A stretch of 64,000 nucleotides of DNA, taken from Micropterus salmoides. Taxonomy: Eukaryota; Chordata; Actinopteri; Centrarchiformes; Centrarchidae. Positions 48,501-60,334 of this stretch are shown in pieces (position 1 is the stretch's first letter; every line of letters starts with the position of its first letter). Position numbers and translations under genes: made by a program. The stretch is from contig NW_024041150.1 in the NCBI RefSeq assembly GCF_014851395.1, forward strand, positions 39,927,437-39,991,436, given 5' to 3'. The notes under the pieces are model-generated. The model was not told where the DNA came from and searched no databases. It worked only from the letters and a program-made list of their open reading frames with translations.

Positions 48501-51500
48501 CCACAGGAAAATAAATATTAAGAGCTCTGAGATATAATTTTGACTCATCCTAAAGTCAGTATTATATAAGTCAAGACTTTGAGATTTAAAATAACTTGAG
48601 ATAGTAGTTGGTATTCATTGGACTGATGTTGGAATTCTTCCTTTAAAATCACACTCCTAATTTTATTCTCACAATTCAGACATTTTCTTTCTTCTTTTGT
48701 TTTAAAATGTCAGGACTTTTGTTCTAGGTATTTAGGTGACTGATGCTACTGCATGTTTAATACTTGTGACAGATAATTATCAACTTGTACCTGAGAGTGT
48801 ATAACAGACACCCTCCTGGGGTAGCGCAGCAGAAACTGCAGCTGCAGAAACGAGGTAAACTTGAAGATATCTAGCACCACGAGGTTTCGTACGAAGAACT
48901 CGTCAGTGCTTCTATGATCACTCCAGCTTGCCCGCTCCCACCTAAACACCAACCAAAAAATATCAAAAGGTTACAGTTTTCATGCAGTTATCCATTTAGC
49001 TGCTGCTTCAAAGCAACTTACATTTGCTACACATGTCAGAGGAGCACTAGGGGTTAAATGTCTTGCTCAGGGACACATCGGTGGAAGTGTCACAGCGGGG
49101 AATTGAACCTGGGTCTCCCACACCAAAGGCAAGTGTCTAAGCCACTCTTCCATACTCCCCCCGCTTCTAAATATTCTGACTTTTTTTATTATAGGTGTTC
49201 CTTTACCAGTGGTTCTTTAACTTTTTCACGTCAAGGACGCCATCTGAAAGAAATTTTGCTTTTAGAATCAGAAACAATTTTACTGCCAAGTAGGTTATCA
49301 AGGAATTTTCTTTGGTGGCTTATATAAATATAAAGTAACAAATTGACAAGATATAAAACAAATATAAATGAATCATAAAGACTATGTAAGAATTTGACAT
49401 GCAAAATATTGTATTGTTTGTTTGTACTGAAAAGGGGTGGGGGAGAGGGAATGTCTGAAACTGTTTGTGTCCATGATTGGGAGGGGTCAGAGTCCTGAAG
49501 GCCAACAGTCCTTGAGGGGTGGAAGATTCATTGGTATGTTTGATTGGTTTAGATTGGTAGATGTTTTATTTCAGAAAGTGTATGAAACTCATGACCGAAT
49601 TGTGTTACGTATGGATGGAATTATAGAGAAAAGAACTATTCCCCTTTTTGCTGGGGACCCCCCGGAACAACATCAAGGACCCACTTTGACAGCCACTGTC
49701 CAATGCAATACATTACCGGATTGAAAGCTGCTCTTCTGCTTTTTTCTTTTCCTTTTGTGAAGTACTGCACCATGTCAAAGCTTCTCGGGTTCTTGTTCAT
49801 GTGTTGTGATGTTTTAGTGGTTTAAAAAACAAAAATGAAGCAACAATGCACTGAGCCCAAGCCAAATTTCCCTTCGGAGACAACAAACAGACAACCTCAC
49901 CTAACAGTGTTCTTGAAATATCACAATATCCTCAAATTTGGAACTTTTCCTCAGATAACCTACATTTTCAAATATGTGTCTGTATTATTTAAGTGTAAGT
50001 GAATATCAACAACTTTATTTTCACTTTGACTGGACAAAGCATAACAATTTGCACCCATATTTACTGTTCATTAAGACTTTAGGGCAATTTATGAATGTGA
50101 CACTTTTTGTCTCAACCCAGAGTTGTGTTAGCTTTAGACATTTTTATAAATTGAATGCTGGTTGTTAATTACTGGCTGGACAGTTTTAGAAGTTCCCCGC
50201 CACTGAGATGCAGAACAGATACAGAAACATCACTTCCCAGCAGTGCTTATGGATCCTATATCAACAACTTTCATACATGTGTTCGGTGTTGCCAAATATA
50301 ATGGCAGACATCTTTCTTGCTAATGATCAGTCAACCAAATGTGCTGCTGTTTTCCCCCACTCACTGAACACAACTTAGGAGAAAGTTGCTAAGTTGGCAA
50401 CACTGAGTTTGATCACACTGGTGTCCTACCTGCCCTCGCCAGTCAGTGTGGCATTGTCCACGGACAAGACGGTGAGCGGCACTCCATCCAACACCATCAG
50501 GAGGTCAACAATGGCCTCATCCGATACAGTAAGGTTACGGAGTGTCAGGTGCCTGAAGAGTGACATCACAGAAGAGCGACAGGTTTGTCAAACTGATGTT
50601 TTTTGCCATGTGGCAGCAATATCTCACATTCTCAATTTCACCTTTGACTGGTTTCAAATGGCATGAAGAAGTCTGTAATTTGAACTTAAATCAGTGAAAT
50701 AGAGAAAGAAGCTTTGTATATACCGTGTACTGCAGAGCATGAAGGTAATGCAGGTAATGGCAAGATAAATATACTGTATATTTCAAAAACTTACATCCTG
50801 TTCACGTAAGATTCCCATGATTTGCACCACTGGACAACTCAGTTATTGGCTGTTTGATTGAAGAGTTGGTTGTGTACATCTTAAATATACTATGCATTGA
50901 AAAAATGTAATTTAATATTTCTTTATTATTTTTCCTTACGTATTATGATGAGTGTCACAGTCAAAATGAATGTAGTTTTGTTAAATAGTAAAGCAGTGTG
51001 GCCACACCTGATTCTCCTCCTTGCTGTCTCTCTGAAAGCCTGAACAGACTGGTTCCCAATCAAATGGAGGTCTTCAAGAATGATTGGCGTCTCAGGGTAC
51101 GTCAAGTCACCGAGCACAGCCGAGGCTAAGGATATGTTTTTTAAAAATGGACTGTGGAGGCTCAAAGTGACACGACCCAGTGGCCATATGTCCGCTAAGG
51201 CACCAGCTTCATACCTGCAGAGAGAGAAAGAGACAGGAGAGAGTCAAAGACTGTCTCTCACCGACTACAGCGACAATACCACATCTACTGACATGCAGTC
51301 CACTAACACCATAAAACGACCCTGTGTTGTGCTCCCGGCAGACTCTAACATAAACTCCATTAAGGATAAAAACCAACAACAAAGTTTAATGTGCTAAAGC
51401 CTGGCTTTTGGCTCCATTGTGGCTTTCTACATGACTTCACCAGCTAACACGACCCTTATTACTATCCTGTGTCCCACCTGTATTATGTCAAAGTGCTGAT

Positions 51501-54500
51501 TTTAGCCTGCAAGAACTGTATGTATCGGTACAAAGTAACAGTGCTGGGCAAACTACTTGGAAAATGGAGTGAGCTAAGCTACTACTTACTCTACATTAAA
51601 TGAAGCTTCACTACACAGAAGCTACCTCCCAGGGAAATGTAGCAAGCTACTGTAAGCTACAGCAACATGGCACAAAATCTAAGCTACTTTTAATTTTCTG
51701 TGTATATATACTGCCATATCATTGCAGCAAAATGTATTTCCACCTGGGGAAAATTGAGAACCATTGTTGTTTGGATAAAGTTACTGTAAAATGATCACAT
51801 TATTATCATTATTATTGTTTGTTATTTTAAGAATTTTTCCTTTTAGAGTTATCTCTCTCAATGGAAACAAGTTTCTGCCATTACATATCAAGCTTTCCTC
51901 CTCACTAGAGGAAGAGCTGGACCCTGATCCTTCTCACAAGAGGTGTTACAATAACTATCACAATAGAAAATAAACTCCATCACGTGTGTCTTCATTCCGC
52001 TGCAGCAAAGTGCGTCTGTGTCCGAAATCACCCACTACTCACTGTATTGTCCACTATATAGATATAGTATAGCTCGCCATTTTGTAGTGCTGTCCGAATG
52101 TATAGTGATAATTATTATACCCTATAGAGTCCACTCAATGTATCCCAGAATGCATTTTGAAAAGTAGTGTACAACTGATGGTCACTAACCAAGCCGTATA
52201 TACCATCATGCACTGCACTGAAAGAAAAAAGTGATTGTCCGACGGCGATGACGTAATGATTGGGGTAGTGTCAGAAAATGTTGTTATAATAATGCGAGTG
52301 AGCTCACTATATAGTCCTCTACATACAACTCCCTATAAATGGGGGGGAAGGAGGAGTAGTGAATGAGTGGGGATTTCGGACACAGCCTGACATCAGCCCA
52401 AACATCAGTATGTGATGTCACCGTTACACAGAAGTACTTCCGCCGGCTACACATACAGGTCCGTGTGCGGCGGGGGCGTCACTTACTGATCCTTAGTAGT
52501 TGTATTTCAGATTTGCACTTCAGAAACGCTTGGGAAGTAGTGTGTGGGGACGCTACTGCGCTACTTGATCAATAAAAGAGCTTCGCTACTGAAAAGCTGT
52601 TTGATTCAGAAAACCACCAAGCTACTGAGAAATGTAGTTAAACTAGTAACGGTGCTACTTGTGCCCAACACTGCAAAGTAAATGGGGAGTGATTAGTTCC
52701 TACTAGCCTACAGTGATGCAGCCAGGAGCAGCCAGCTAACGTTAGCTAATGTCAGATCCACCGCTTATTGTTGTTTTATCGAGGTTACACAATACTGCAA
52801 CATAACGCACTGGACAACAACACACTGGAAGATTACTTACTGCGGTCTAACTGTTATAAACTGTGGTACCAGTCTCATTTACAACATTTAGTGTAGCTCA
52901 CTAACCGTTTCATTATCATCCAATACATTTAGCTGTGTTGATGTTGCTGAGCCTCCGGTGAAAGACACAAAAACAGGAATGAATAAAAAAAAAATTAATT
53001 GGACACAAACAGGCTTCATTTACTTTAAAGAAGTGTTTTTCTTTTTCTTGTGAGGACATCTGGCTCTCAGGTAACAACACAATAACAGTGTCAGTCTCCC
53101 ACCTCTTCAGGTTGTTGGCTCGCACTGTGAGCTCCTCCAGCTGAGTGACTCCAGACAGATCTCCTCTCTTTAGCTCCTCCAGAGCGGGACCTCCAAACCA
53201 CAGCCTCCTCAGCCTGATCAGCTTCTGAAACACTGGAGAAGAACCCAGGCAGCTGGAGGAGAGGAGGGGAGAGAAGACGCTGCATTAAAAGATTAAAAGT
53301 ATTTGGACACTTGTACATCATACGCGATGTGGAGGCTTCTGCTTGTTTTTTATACTGTAACTGGAGAGCTTTACCTGTATGGGTTGTTGAGCAGGTTGAG
53401 CTGCTGCAGAGCTCCTAGTTTGCTGAACCATTCATGGTGGAGATCAGTCAGCTGATTGTCAGACAGATCGAGCTCCTCCAGGCTCCAGAGAGGGTCAAAC
53501 GCAGACGTATGGATCACAGCTAGTCTGTTACCTGGAGGACACATTAAAATATGGCACTCTAAATGTATCTGCGGTGCCACAGGGGTCAACCCTTCGACCG
53601 ATTATTATCATAATTACAATTGTTTTTATAGGGGTTTGTTATCATTGTTATTATCATTGTTGTTACTATGCTTATTATGTTTATTCACTAGCAATCAGCA
53701 GATATGATTTAATTATTTATTGATGAACAAAACAGAAATATGATCTAGGTTTGCAGTTGCTGAATAGACATATAACCCCTACAACCCTATGGGGAGGAAT
53801 GTAGTTGTTATTGTCATTGTTGTTGTGTCAAGGTTTGTTGCTATAATCACTATCTTTGTTATTACAATTGTCATTGTTGTTATCATTGCAACTTTTGTTA
53901 TTGTTGATATTGTTATCATCGTTTTTTATGTAATCATTAGTGTCATTATTGTTGAATTGTTGTTATGTCGGTGTTATTATATTATTGTTTTAATTATTGT
54001 TGCATTGTTTTGTTTTTTTGGGGGCAAAGTACATTTCTGACCAGGCTGCAAGCTATTCAAACCTCTCAGGTCATCAGGTGGTGGTTTCCTAGCCCTAACC
54101 TGGAAGAAGATCCAGTTTAGGAACTTTTGATCTAGGAACAAACTTCCTGATGAGGAGATTCAGAAGTTCAGTCTTGACCTTAGGCAAAGCGAAACATGGA
54201 TGAGAAGTCCTTGAAGTGCTTGTGAAAACACACTAATTTGAGCTTGGAGGTGAGATTGTCTAGTCAGTTTACATTAGTTTTACTTAATTTACAAACAATT
54301 AATTATTTATATTTATTACAACCTTACACGCTAATATGTAATATATTATCATTAATTACAGAAGTTGTTAATATCAATGTATTGTTCAGCAGAGTATGTT
54401 ATGTAAAATAACATATCATTTTATAGTTCAACATCCCGTTAGTCTTATCCATCGGTACACTGTCAAAGCATCATGAGAGCTTTCTTCTCTTTGTCAAAAA

Positions 54501-54988
54501 GACGAGGGGTAAAATATTTCTGTACAATACAGTAGTAGATCCCTACTAATGCTCACATATGAACAGAAAATCTCAAAGAAATCATAACTCCTTACTTAAT
54601 CATGCTTAAGAAATGAATCTTACTTTTCATGCACTATGCACATGCATTAGATCTTCTTCTTTTTTGTTTATTTTTACAGATAAGGCTTGTTGAAGTCTTA
54701 CTCCTATAAACCAAATAAAATCCCATCAGCATTACCGTGAAGATTCAACACCCTCAGTTGCGCGTGGCCTGTCAGGTCATCAGCGGCCACCATGGTGATG
54801 TTGTTGAAGGAGAGATCGAGAGTCAAGGCACGCTCTGTTACTGTGGGAACGCTGGTGAATTCACCGTAGGAGCAGTTACAGGAGAGCTGCTGGTCACAGC
54901 GATCGCAGGATGGGTGTGAGCTCTGACCCCAGCAGGGAGAGAGGAGGAGGAAGAGCAGCGTGAGGAAAAGGTTGGTTGGCTGTCCCAT
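45579..54988 (-). CDS. tlr2: Toll-like receptor 2
   Basis: Eleven coding exons: 54736-54988, 53375-53531, 53103-53252, 51008-51214, 50430-50552, 48791-48941, 47776-47940, 47253-47432, 47018-47158, 46436-46941 and 45579-45990. They sum to 2,445 bases in a single frame (814 residues). TLR2 senses bacterial lipoproteins at the cell surface with TLR1-type partners and signals through MyD88. Visible: a signal peptide (MGQPTNLFLTLLFLLLSP), leucine-rich repeats (LEELDLSDNQLTDL, LQYLDMSDNLLTDM, LRELHLSGNKFLRIP), a cysteine-rich LRR cap (about 538-589), a membrane helix (VSVTCVMAVFVATLVVSLLW) and a TIR domain from FDAFVSYSERD to the BB loop HKRDFLPGHW, then FILSENFVQSDWC and RFCKLRKLM. The end is a short acidic tail (GEEDDD). 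Mammalian TLR2 is coded in one exon, while fish tlr2 is split as here. The last exon has two usable acceptors (45,990 or 45,960). The gene lies downstream of rnf175, as in human. Confidence 0.95.
48942..50429 (-). mobile_element. tlr2 intron with a tRNA-derived SINE (about 49,010-49,165)
   Basis: On the minus strand the SINE head reads gagtggcttagacacttgcc (box A) and ccaggttcaattccccgct (box B). It continues with 'tgtgtccctgagcaagacat' and ends near 49,010. It is related to the SINE at 16,785. The remainder of this intron shows nothing recognisable. Confidence 0.6.
51539..52673. mobile_element. hAT-type non-autonomous transposon in a tlr2 intron
   Basis: The terminal inverted repeats are cagtgctgggcaaactactt at the left and, reverse-complemented, cagtgttgggcacaagtagc at the right. 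A perfect 8-bp target duplication, caaagtaa, flanks it (51,531-51,538 and 52,674-52,681), as expected for the hAT superfamily. The interior repeats 'aagctac' motifs in both halves. A second inverted-repeat element is nested at 52,016-52,385. No transposase is present. It lies between tlr2 exons 3 and 4. Confidence 0.85.
52016..52385. mobile_element. Inverted-repeat element nested in the hAT element
   Basis: The left end is ctgtgtccgaaatcaccc and the right end reverse-complemented is ctgtgtccgaaatcccc. Inner sequence is AT-rich with 'cactatata' near both ends. No clear target duplication was found, so the superfamily is open. Confidence 0.65.
53532..54735. repeat. tlr2 intron 1 with a low-complexity tract
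   Basis: Bases 53,600-54,020 consist largely of degenerate (ttattg/gttatt)n triplet-like repeats. No exon or transposon is seen in the remainder. Confidence 0.7.
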
Positions 54989-54989
54989 A

Positions 54990-56548
54990 CTGTGTGGAAA
55001 AAAAGACAAGTTTAATGGAAACACGTAAGAAAGAAAAAGAGTGATGGCGTGGATGCATTTATCAGATAGTGAATTGAGTAAGAAAGTAAATGAGAAGGAA
55101 AGTGAATACTGTATAATCATTAGGAAGCAAGAAACAAAAGTAACAGAAACCCAGGGAGGAAGTTGGATTTGATTAAAAAAAAGGAAGCTTTCAGCGTTTA
55201 TTGTGACTTTCAAAAAGCCTTTGTGTACACACTTCTTCCAAAGGGAATGAAAACAACAAGCAGACAGGAATTTCATTTGTCTTAACATCCTGAACAGAAA
55301 CGTCCCAGATGTATAAACGTCATGTGTGTTTGTTCAGTTGTGCACACACCAAAAATATGTGTATAAAGTATGTTTGTACCTAGTAGATGATTTATTAATG
55401 TTTAACAGGGGTGGTGGCCAAATGGGAAACACACACACAATTTCACATGCTTTAAAAAGAGAAAAGTAGCAAGTCCAATTTCCCTAGAGGCAGGTCATTT
55501 GATTTTACGTAAAAACAACAGTATTTACAGTCGTGGTCAAACTTATTGGACCACTGAAACACTCCACTGCTGTCTAGCAAATAACTTAGTGACTTTATCA
55601 CAAAAAAAGTAAATGTGGCGATACGCCATCAGTTGTGTCACCGATATGATATCAAACTCAAACAGGTTGTTGAGATCTGAAGAGCCTCACATCAAGGAGG
55701 GACTCTTTCTTCATGTTAACTTCATGTAATGAATCCATGATGACGAGAGATGTTCCAAGGAGAAGCCACTGAAAAGCTGAAAAAAGCTATTATTACTCCT
55801 GGCGGTCCAAAATGCTTGTGGTGTAAAACACCAGAACTCCTCTGGTACTCCGAGCTCCTGGTCCACATAGAGTAAGCTAAAAGGACCGCAAACTGAGCTT
55901 ACTAACTAATGGCAGAGCCTGCAGTTAGTAGCAGTGCCATTAAGATGGATAATAATACATTATACTTTCGTAGAAAAGGTCCGTTGTTGCACCAATCTCA
56001 TGATACTTTTTGTCCCGTCAACATTATTTTCAGCCATATAATAATGTTTATGCAGTCAACACTTTTGCAGACAATTCATCTGATTTCGGGCTTGGTGGTG
56101 ACAGACAGAAAATACAACCGATAGAAATGACGCTGCTGGAAATCCCCCTCACGGGCATTAACTAATGTTCCAGTTATTCTACTTTATAGCCCTCATTAGC
56201 TCAACGGCTTCCCTTACCCTGACATGTGTCTGTTGTCATAAAAAGGAAAACTAATTGAAACAGCGTTAGAGTTATCAGTCAGACTTCACGCTTGATGGCA
56301 TATCAATCCAAATGTGATTTACTTTCTGATGAACCTGTACAATCATTTCATTTTTTCATTACCCCTTCCTCCTGGTAGTTATGCCTTTCTCTTTTGTAGT
56401 TGTTTAATATGTGTTCAGACCATTACTTCCCCCTTTGGTCTGCACAAAAACATTATCCATGAAGTCAACAAGTATATTTCACGTTCTTAATCCAGTTCTT
56501 AATGAGTCCACTGTTTCTCATATAATATGTAAGTCTGTGTTGCCTTAC
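54990..56548. other. Intron in the tlr2 5' untranslated region
   Basis: This separates the leader exon from the start-codon exon. At 55,531 a short 'cagtcgtggtcaaa' resembles a Tc1 terminal repeat, but no partner end was found. Nothing else was recognised. Confidence 0.5.
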
Positions 56549-56640
56549 CTGATATTTTGTTGAGCTGATTCCTGATAATGAGATAAAAACTCATTAAAAT
56601 TGAAAGTCAAGAGAATGCATTGAGAGAGCGTCTTTATGAC
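56549..56640 (-). promoter_or_regulatory. tlr2 leader exon and likely core promoter
   Basis: The transcript strand reads caacaaaatatcag and then the donor gtaaggc (exon edge 56,549). Upstream, at about 56,630, a TATA-like cataaag lies at a suitable distance. The leader exon therefore spans roughly 56,549-56,605. Its end is inferred. Confidence 0.45.
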
Positions 56641-57293
56641 TCCATACAGAGGAAGTAAAGTCTCTGAGGGGACAGCTGGAGCCCAGTTTAAAAAGAGGTA
56701 GTGAGCAAAAAAATGTACTTTCGGGAGGAAACCTGTGGGAGTGTGTGCCTTCTAAAAATGTGCATGTTTAAAGAAAAGTACAGAAAATTCATCTTTTGCA
56801 CATTTTCAGACTTGTTAGACACATAAGGTCAAATAATTAATAATATTTTTATTTTTATAATTTTATCATATTTTTAAGAAAATCACATGACTTGACTCTC
56901 TTTGATCAACTCCTCTCTTAAGTATGACTTTGGAAAACAGCCACATGTTGTATTATCGTATTAACTTGTGTGCGGTTTCTGTTTCATAATATACTGTAAC
57001 CGCTGTATGTACAGAACCGTGACCACAATCACTTCCGCTTTGTCCCTGGCTTTCAGGCTCTAACCATCTGTTCTCCTTTGCCCCCGCTCGTAAAATCTTG
57101 ACAGGCAAATAAGCATATAGCAAACATGTTTTACTTTCGTAAGAGAGTAAAGTACAATAATTTCTAACTGAGGAAAAAGAAGAGATGGAAACAAGTCTTT
57201 GTTACAAGTTACAAAAAACTATTTAGAGTAGAATTTAATAATTAAATGTGGAATATTTGACTTATTTCATTATGACTCAAAAGTATTGCCATT

Positions 57294-57422
57294 GGCCCTG
57301 TGATGGACTGGCGACCTGTCCAGGGTGTACCCCGCCTTTAGCCTGATGTCAGCTGGGATTGGCTCCAGCCCCCAGCGACCCTGTACGCAGGATAAGCGGT
57401 TGACAATGGATGGATGGATGGA
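57294..57422 (-). repeat. Fish 'ccatccatcc' dispersed element, copy 2 (truncated)
   Basis: Reverse-strand copy of the element at 42,861, with 'gactggcgacctgtccaggg' and ending 'aatggatggatgg'. Only the first 130 bp or so are kept. Confidence 0.75.
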
Positions 57423-57650
57423 AGTATTGCCATTGGTTCTTAAATGTTCAAAACACCCTCTAAAGAAAAACCCTTTTAAGAACATCATTTAAAATGTCCC
57501 CACAAGTGTCCTCACATCACCAAAATTGTCATCACTTTACTGGAATGTCCTGGCTTTCCGAAATGTCACTTTCACACACAAACATTTTGTAGACCAAGCA
57601 AATAATCAAGAAAATAATTGTCAGAGTAATGAAAAGGTTTGATTAAGGTC

Positions 57651-57720
57651 AGGGCCGGCCCGTGATGTAGGCGACATAGGCGGTTGCCTTGGGTGCAAAA
57701 TGTCAGGAGGGCGCCACAAG
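57651..57720 (+). repeat. DNA transposon terminus-like sequence
   Basis: cagggccggcccgtgatgta followed by aggcggttgccttgggtgc resembles the end of a widespread fish DNA transposon. No matching second end was found. It may belong with the piggyBac remains 500 bp downstream. Confidence 0.4.
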
Positions 57721-58160
57721 AGAAAGTTTTTGTTGTGACAGAGTTGTAATGTAGTTGTGGTTTTGCAATATGAAAACGTAAAATCTGCGGTGCAACTTTG
57801 CTCTGTTTGGGACTGTGAGCTGCAGTTTATCAGAGGTGCTGAAGTTAAGATATTTAGATTTGTGGTGAGATTTCTACCTGATCAAGTGTTTTCAATTAAC
57901 TTTGATTTCCACCTGCTTGTCTCATCCAGTCGGTGAAACCCCTTTTTTTCCCGCTGGTACCAGCTCAACTCACCTCGACTCAGTTTTGGCCTCCATTTTT
58001 CATTACAGATACTACCCCTTCAATGTAGCTGGTCGCCGTAGCAACGCCACACATAACTGCCGCGACGTAATGTTCATGCGACACAAACCCGCGACCCCCA
58101 CACACCAGTTCTCTCTTGATTTAAGTTTAAACTTTTCAGCATTACTCAGGATGATGTGGG

Positions 58161-58500
58161 TCACAGCTTAGGATAGTAGCCTATCGTGGTAGCTCCACCG
58201 GCAATGCAGAGAGAGACAGAGAGTACAAAGCCAAAGACACACTGGGTGCAAACGGTGGAAACTTTGCTCTTGTTCCCTTCGCAGAAATTGCAAAACTTCC
58301 TCCTGGTGCCTCTGCCTTGGTCCCCACTTGTGTCTACGATTTCCTCTGGTTGCTGCTGTGCCACCATGGCTGCAGAGGCATTGTAGGGAGACACCAGCAT
58401 CTTTTCCAGTGCCTCCAAAAACAGCATCCTTTGAAAGGTTTTGCGCTGATTCCAAGATGGATACACTGAAATTCACAGGATGTACCTGTTGAACGTGGAC
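58161..58500 (-). pseudogene. Remnant of a piggyBac-type transposase C-terminus
   Basis: On the minus strand, QRKTFQRMLFLEALEKMLVS is followed by RRKFCNFCEGNKSKVSTVCT and Q-C. After a frame change come LCLSLHC and YHDRL. A basic stretch followed by CxxC, CxxC, LC and YH patterns is the C-terminal cysteine-rich domain of piggyBac (PGBD) transposases. The frame shift within the finger and the absence of the catalytic part show it is a relic. Family assignment rests on this short motif. Confidence 0.5.
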
Positions 58501-60334
58501 AGAGCCATCAGCAACTGAAGCGTTCTTCATTAGATGAAGGTGTCGACAACCTGCAAAAGAAAAAAAAAAGACCAAAATTAATAACTGATACGAATATTCC
58601 TTCTCATCATACAAAATTTATGGTGTTAATGTTTGTTAATGTCAAGCCCTAGTTTTAAAGCGCCTTAGCCACTTTTGCATGGTGAAACAGCACAGGTGAA
58701 ATTCAGGACAAGGAGGCATAACATTACATTACATTCAGAGTCAACCAAGTCACAATTCAACGCTAAAATGTATTTTTGTTTATGAAGTCAATTGTCTGTC
58801 ATAAGGGGAAAACACACAATGACTGTGTTGCATGTAACAGTCTGTAAATCTGTTGCAGACAATTTATTTTATTAATTTCATCAGTGCAGTGTGTGTTAAC
58901 GACGCAGGCAGAGACAACAGGGGGTAACAGAGAGGCAGGCCGGTACAGAGACAGACACACACAAGTACACCGACCAGCAAAATAAACATGGCCGACAGAC
59001 AGAACGTGACATGTTCAAAGACATTCAAAATGCTTTTCATTTATTTGTAAATTAATGTATTCACAGACAGTTTTATTTTTGCAAAACATTTTTATGAGTT
59101 TAAAAATCTTTATTCGTGAAAGGTATTTTACATTTATAGATTACAAATTTACACACGGATTGTTGATCTTTTCACACAATTAATATTGAGATAAATCATT
59201 CAACATGAAAGGGAAATAAAAGTATCACACTTAAAACCTATATGCAGCCTGCTTTTGATCACCTTATGTCTAGATTTTATTAAATATCTGACCATTTTAT
59301 AATGTAACGTCCAGTACGACAGGCAGAAAATTTGAGACTTTTTCCCCCCACAGTAATCTGACAAATATTGAGCTATATACGTAGCTGGCTAATTAGATCA
59401 GTTCTCTCCACAGCTCTGGGATCAGCTGGTCATCGTAGTAATATGAAAGTCATGGTGACAGGACAGAATGTCTTGACATTTGCGTTTTATTATGTGTTTA
59501 TAACAATATGATGATATAACAAAAGCTGTCTTGAGTGTTGCCATTCAAAACACGTGGTAACTTAATATTTCTTTCTTCATCTAAAACACAGAGACACAGA
59601 GGAGACTGGTTTTCATCAAGGGCTCCACTTTCAGATTTTGGTTCACCGGAAACACAAAACAAGAGAAACACACAAATCTACAGCCGTGGGTCGTCTTGTC
59701 TGTTCATTTTAAGAAGTAGACTAATTTATTGTTTATTACCTTATTTTCTTTGAAGAGAGATTTCAGATTTTTTAATAAAGGTGGCATCAGTTACTCACTG
59801 GTTATAAATAAATTGATAACCAGTGGGCAGTGTGGGAAACAGGTTACTTATTAGCATTTAAATTAGATATTTGGACTAGTCACAAAAATATAAGGGATAC
59901 ATTTTGTGTTGTATGTGCTGGATCATATGTAATCCAGCCAGCTCGAAGAGGTCTCAGTGTTTATGTGCAAAAATAGTCTATAACCCAGATCTGCACAATA
60001 CAAGGTTGTAAAGAAAGAGCAAGTTTAGAAGGTACAAACAGACAAGATCGTCTGGGAAGCAAAGATACAATGAGTTACTGCAAACAATGAAATGAAAAGG
60101 CCATAATGAAATTATGTAACATAAAACTAATCCTGATTACAATGGTCTGAAAGAGAACAAGTCCATACACAAGGGCTTCTCTGCTTATATACAGTAAATA
60201 AATATGGTAAAGAGAAAGCAATATCCACCTCTGCAGCTCTGGTGTGTCGCTCTGCTGAAAAGGGTCATTGTTAGTGTAAAAATAGGGGTGCAGCCATGGG
60301 AAATGGAATAATGACACAGGAGAAAGGTCAGCGA
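58501..60334. other. Intergenic DNA, nothing recognised
   Basis: AT-rich and without gene structure or clear transposon ends by eye. Short open frames here lack motifs. Confidence 0.4.

Noticed and set aside
52917..52958. Possible extra tlr2 exon (LSNINTAKCIG)
   Set aside because: It meets a stop at once, and the exon at 51,008-51,214 joins 53,103-53,252 perfectly in phase and in homology (NNLKR-YEAG).
53789..54040. Very hydrophobic 83-residue frame resembling membrane helices
   Set aside because: It is the translation of degenerate ttattg/gttatt repeats in a tlr2 intron.
55531..55610. cagtcgtggtcaaa resembling a Tc1 inverted-repeat end
   Set aside because: No second end and no transposase nearby, so a chance match or an unresolvable scrap.
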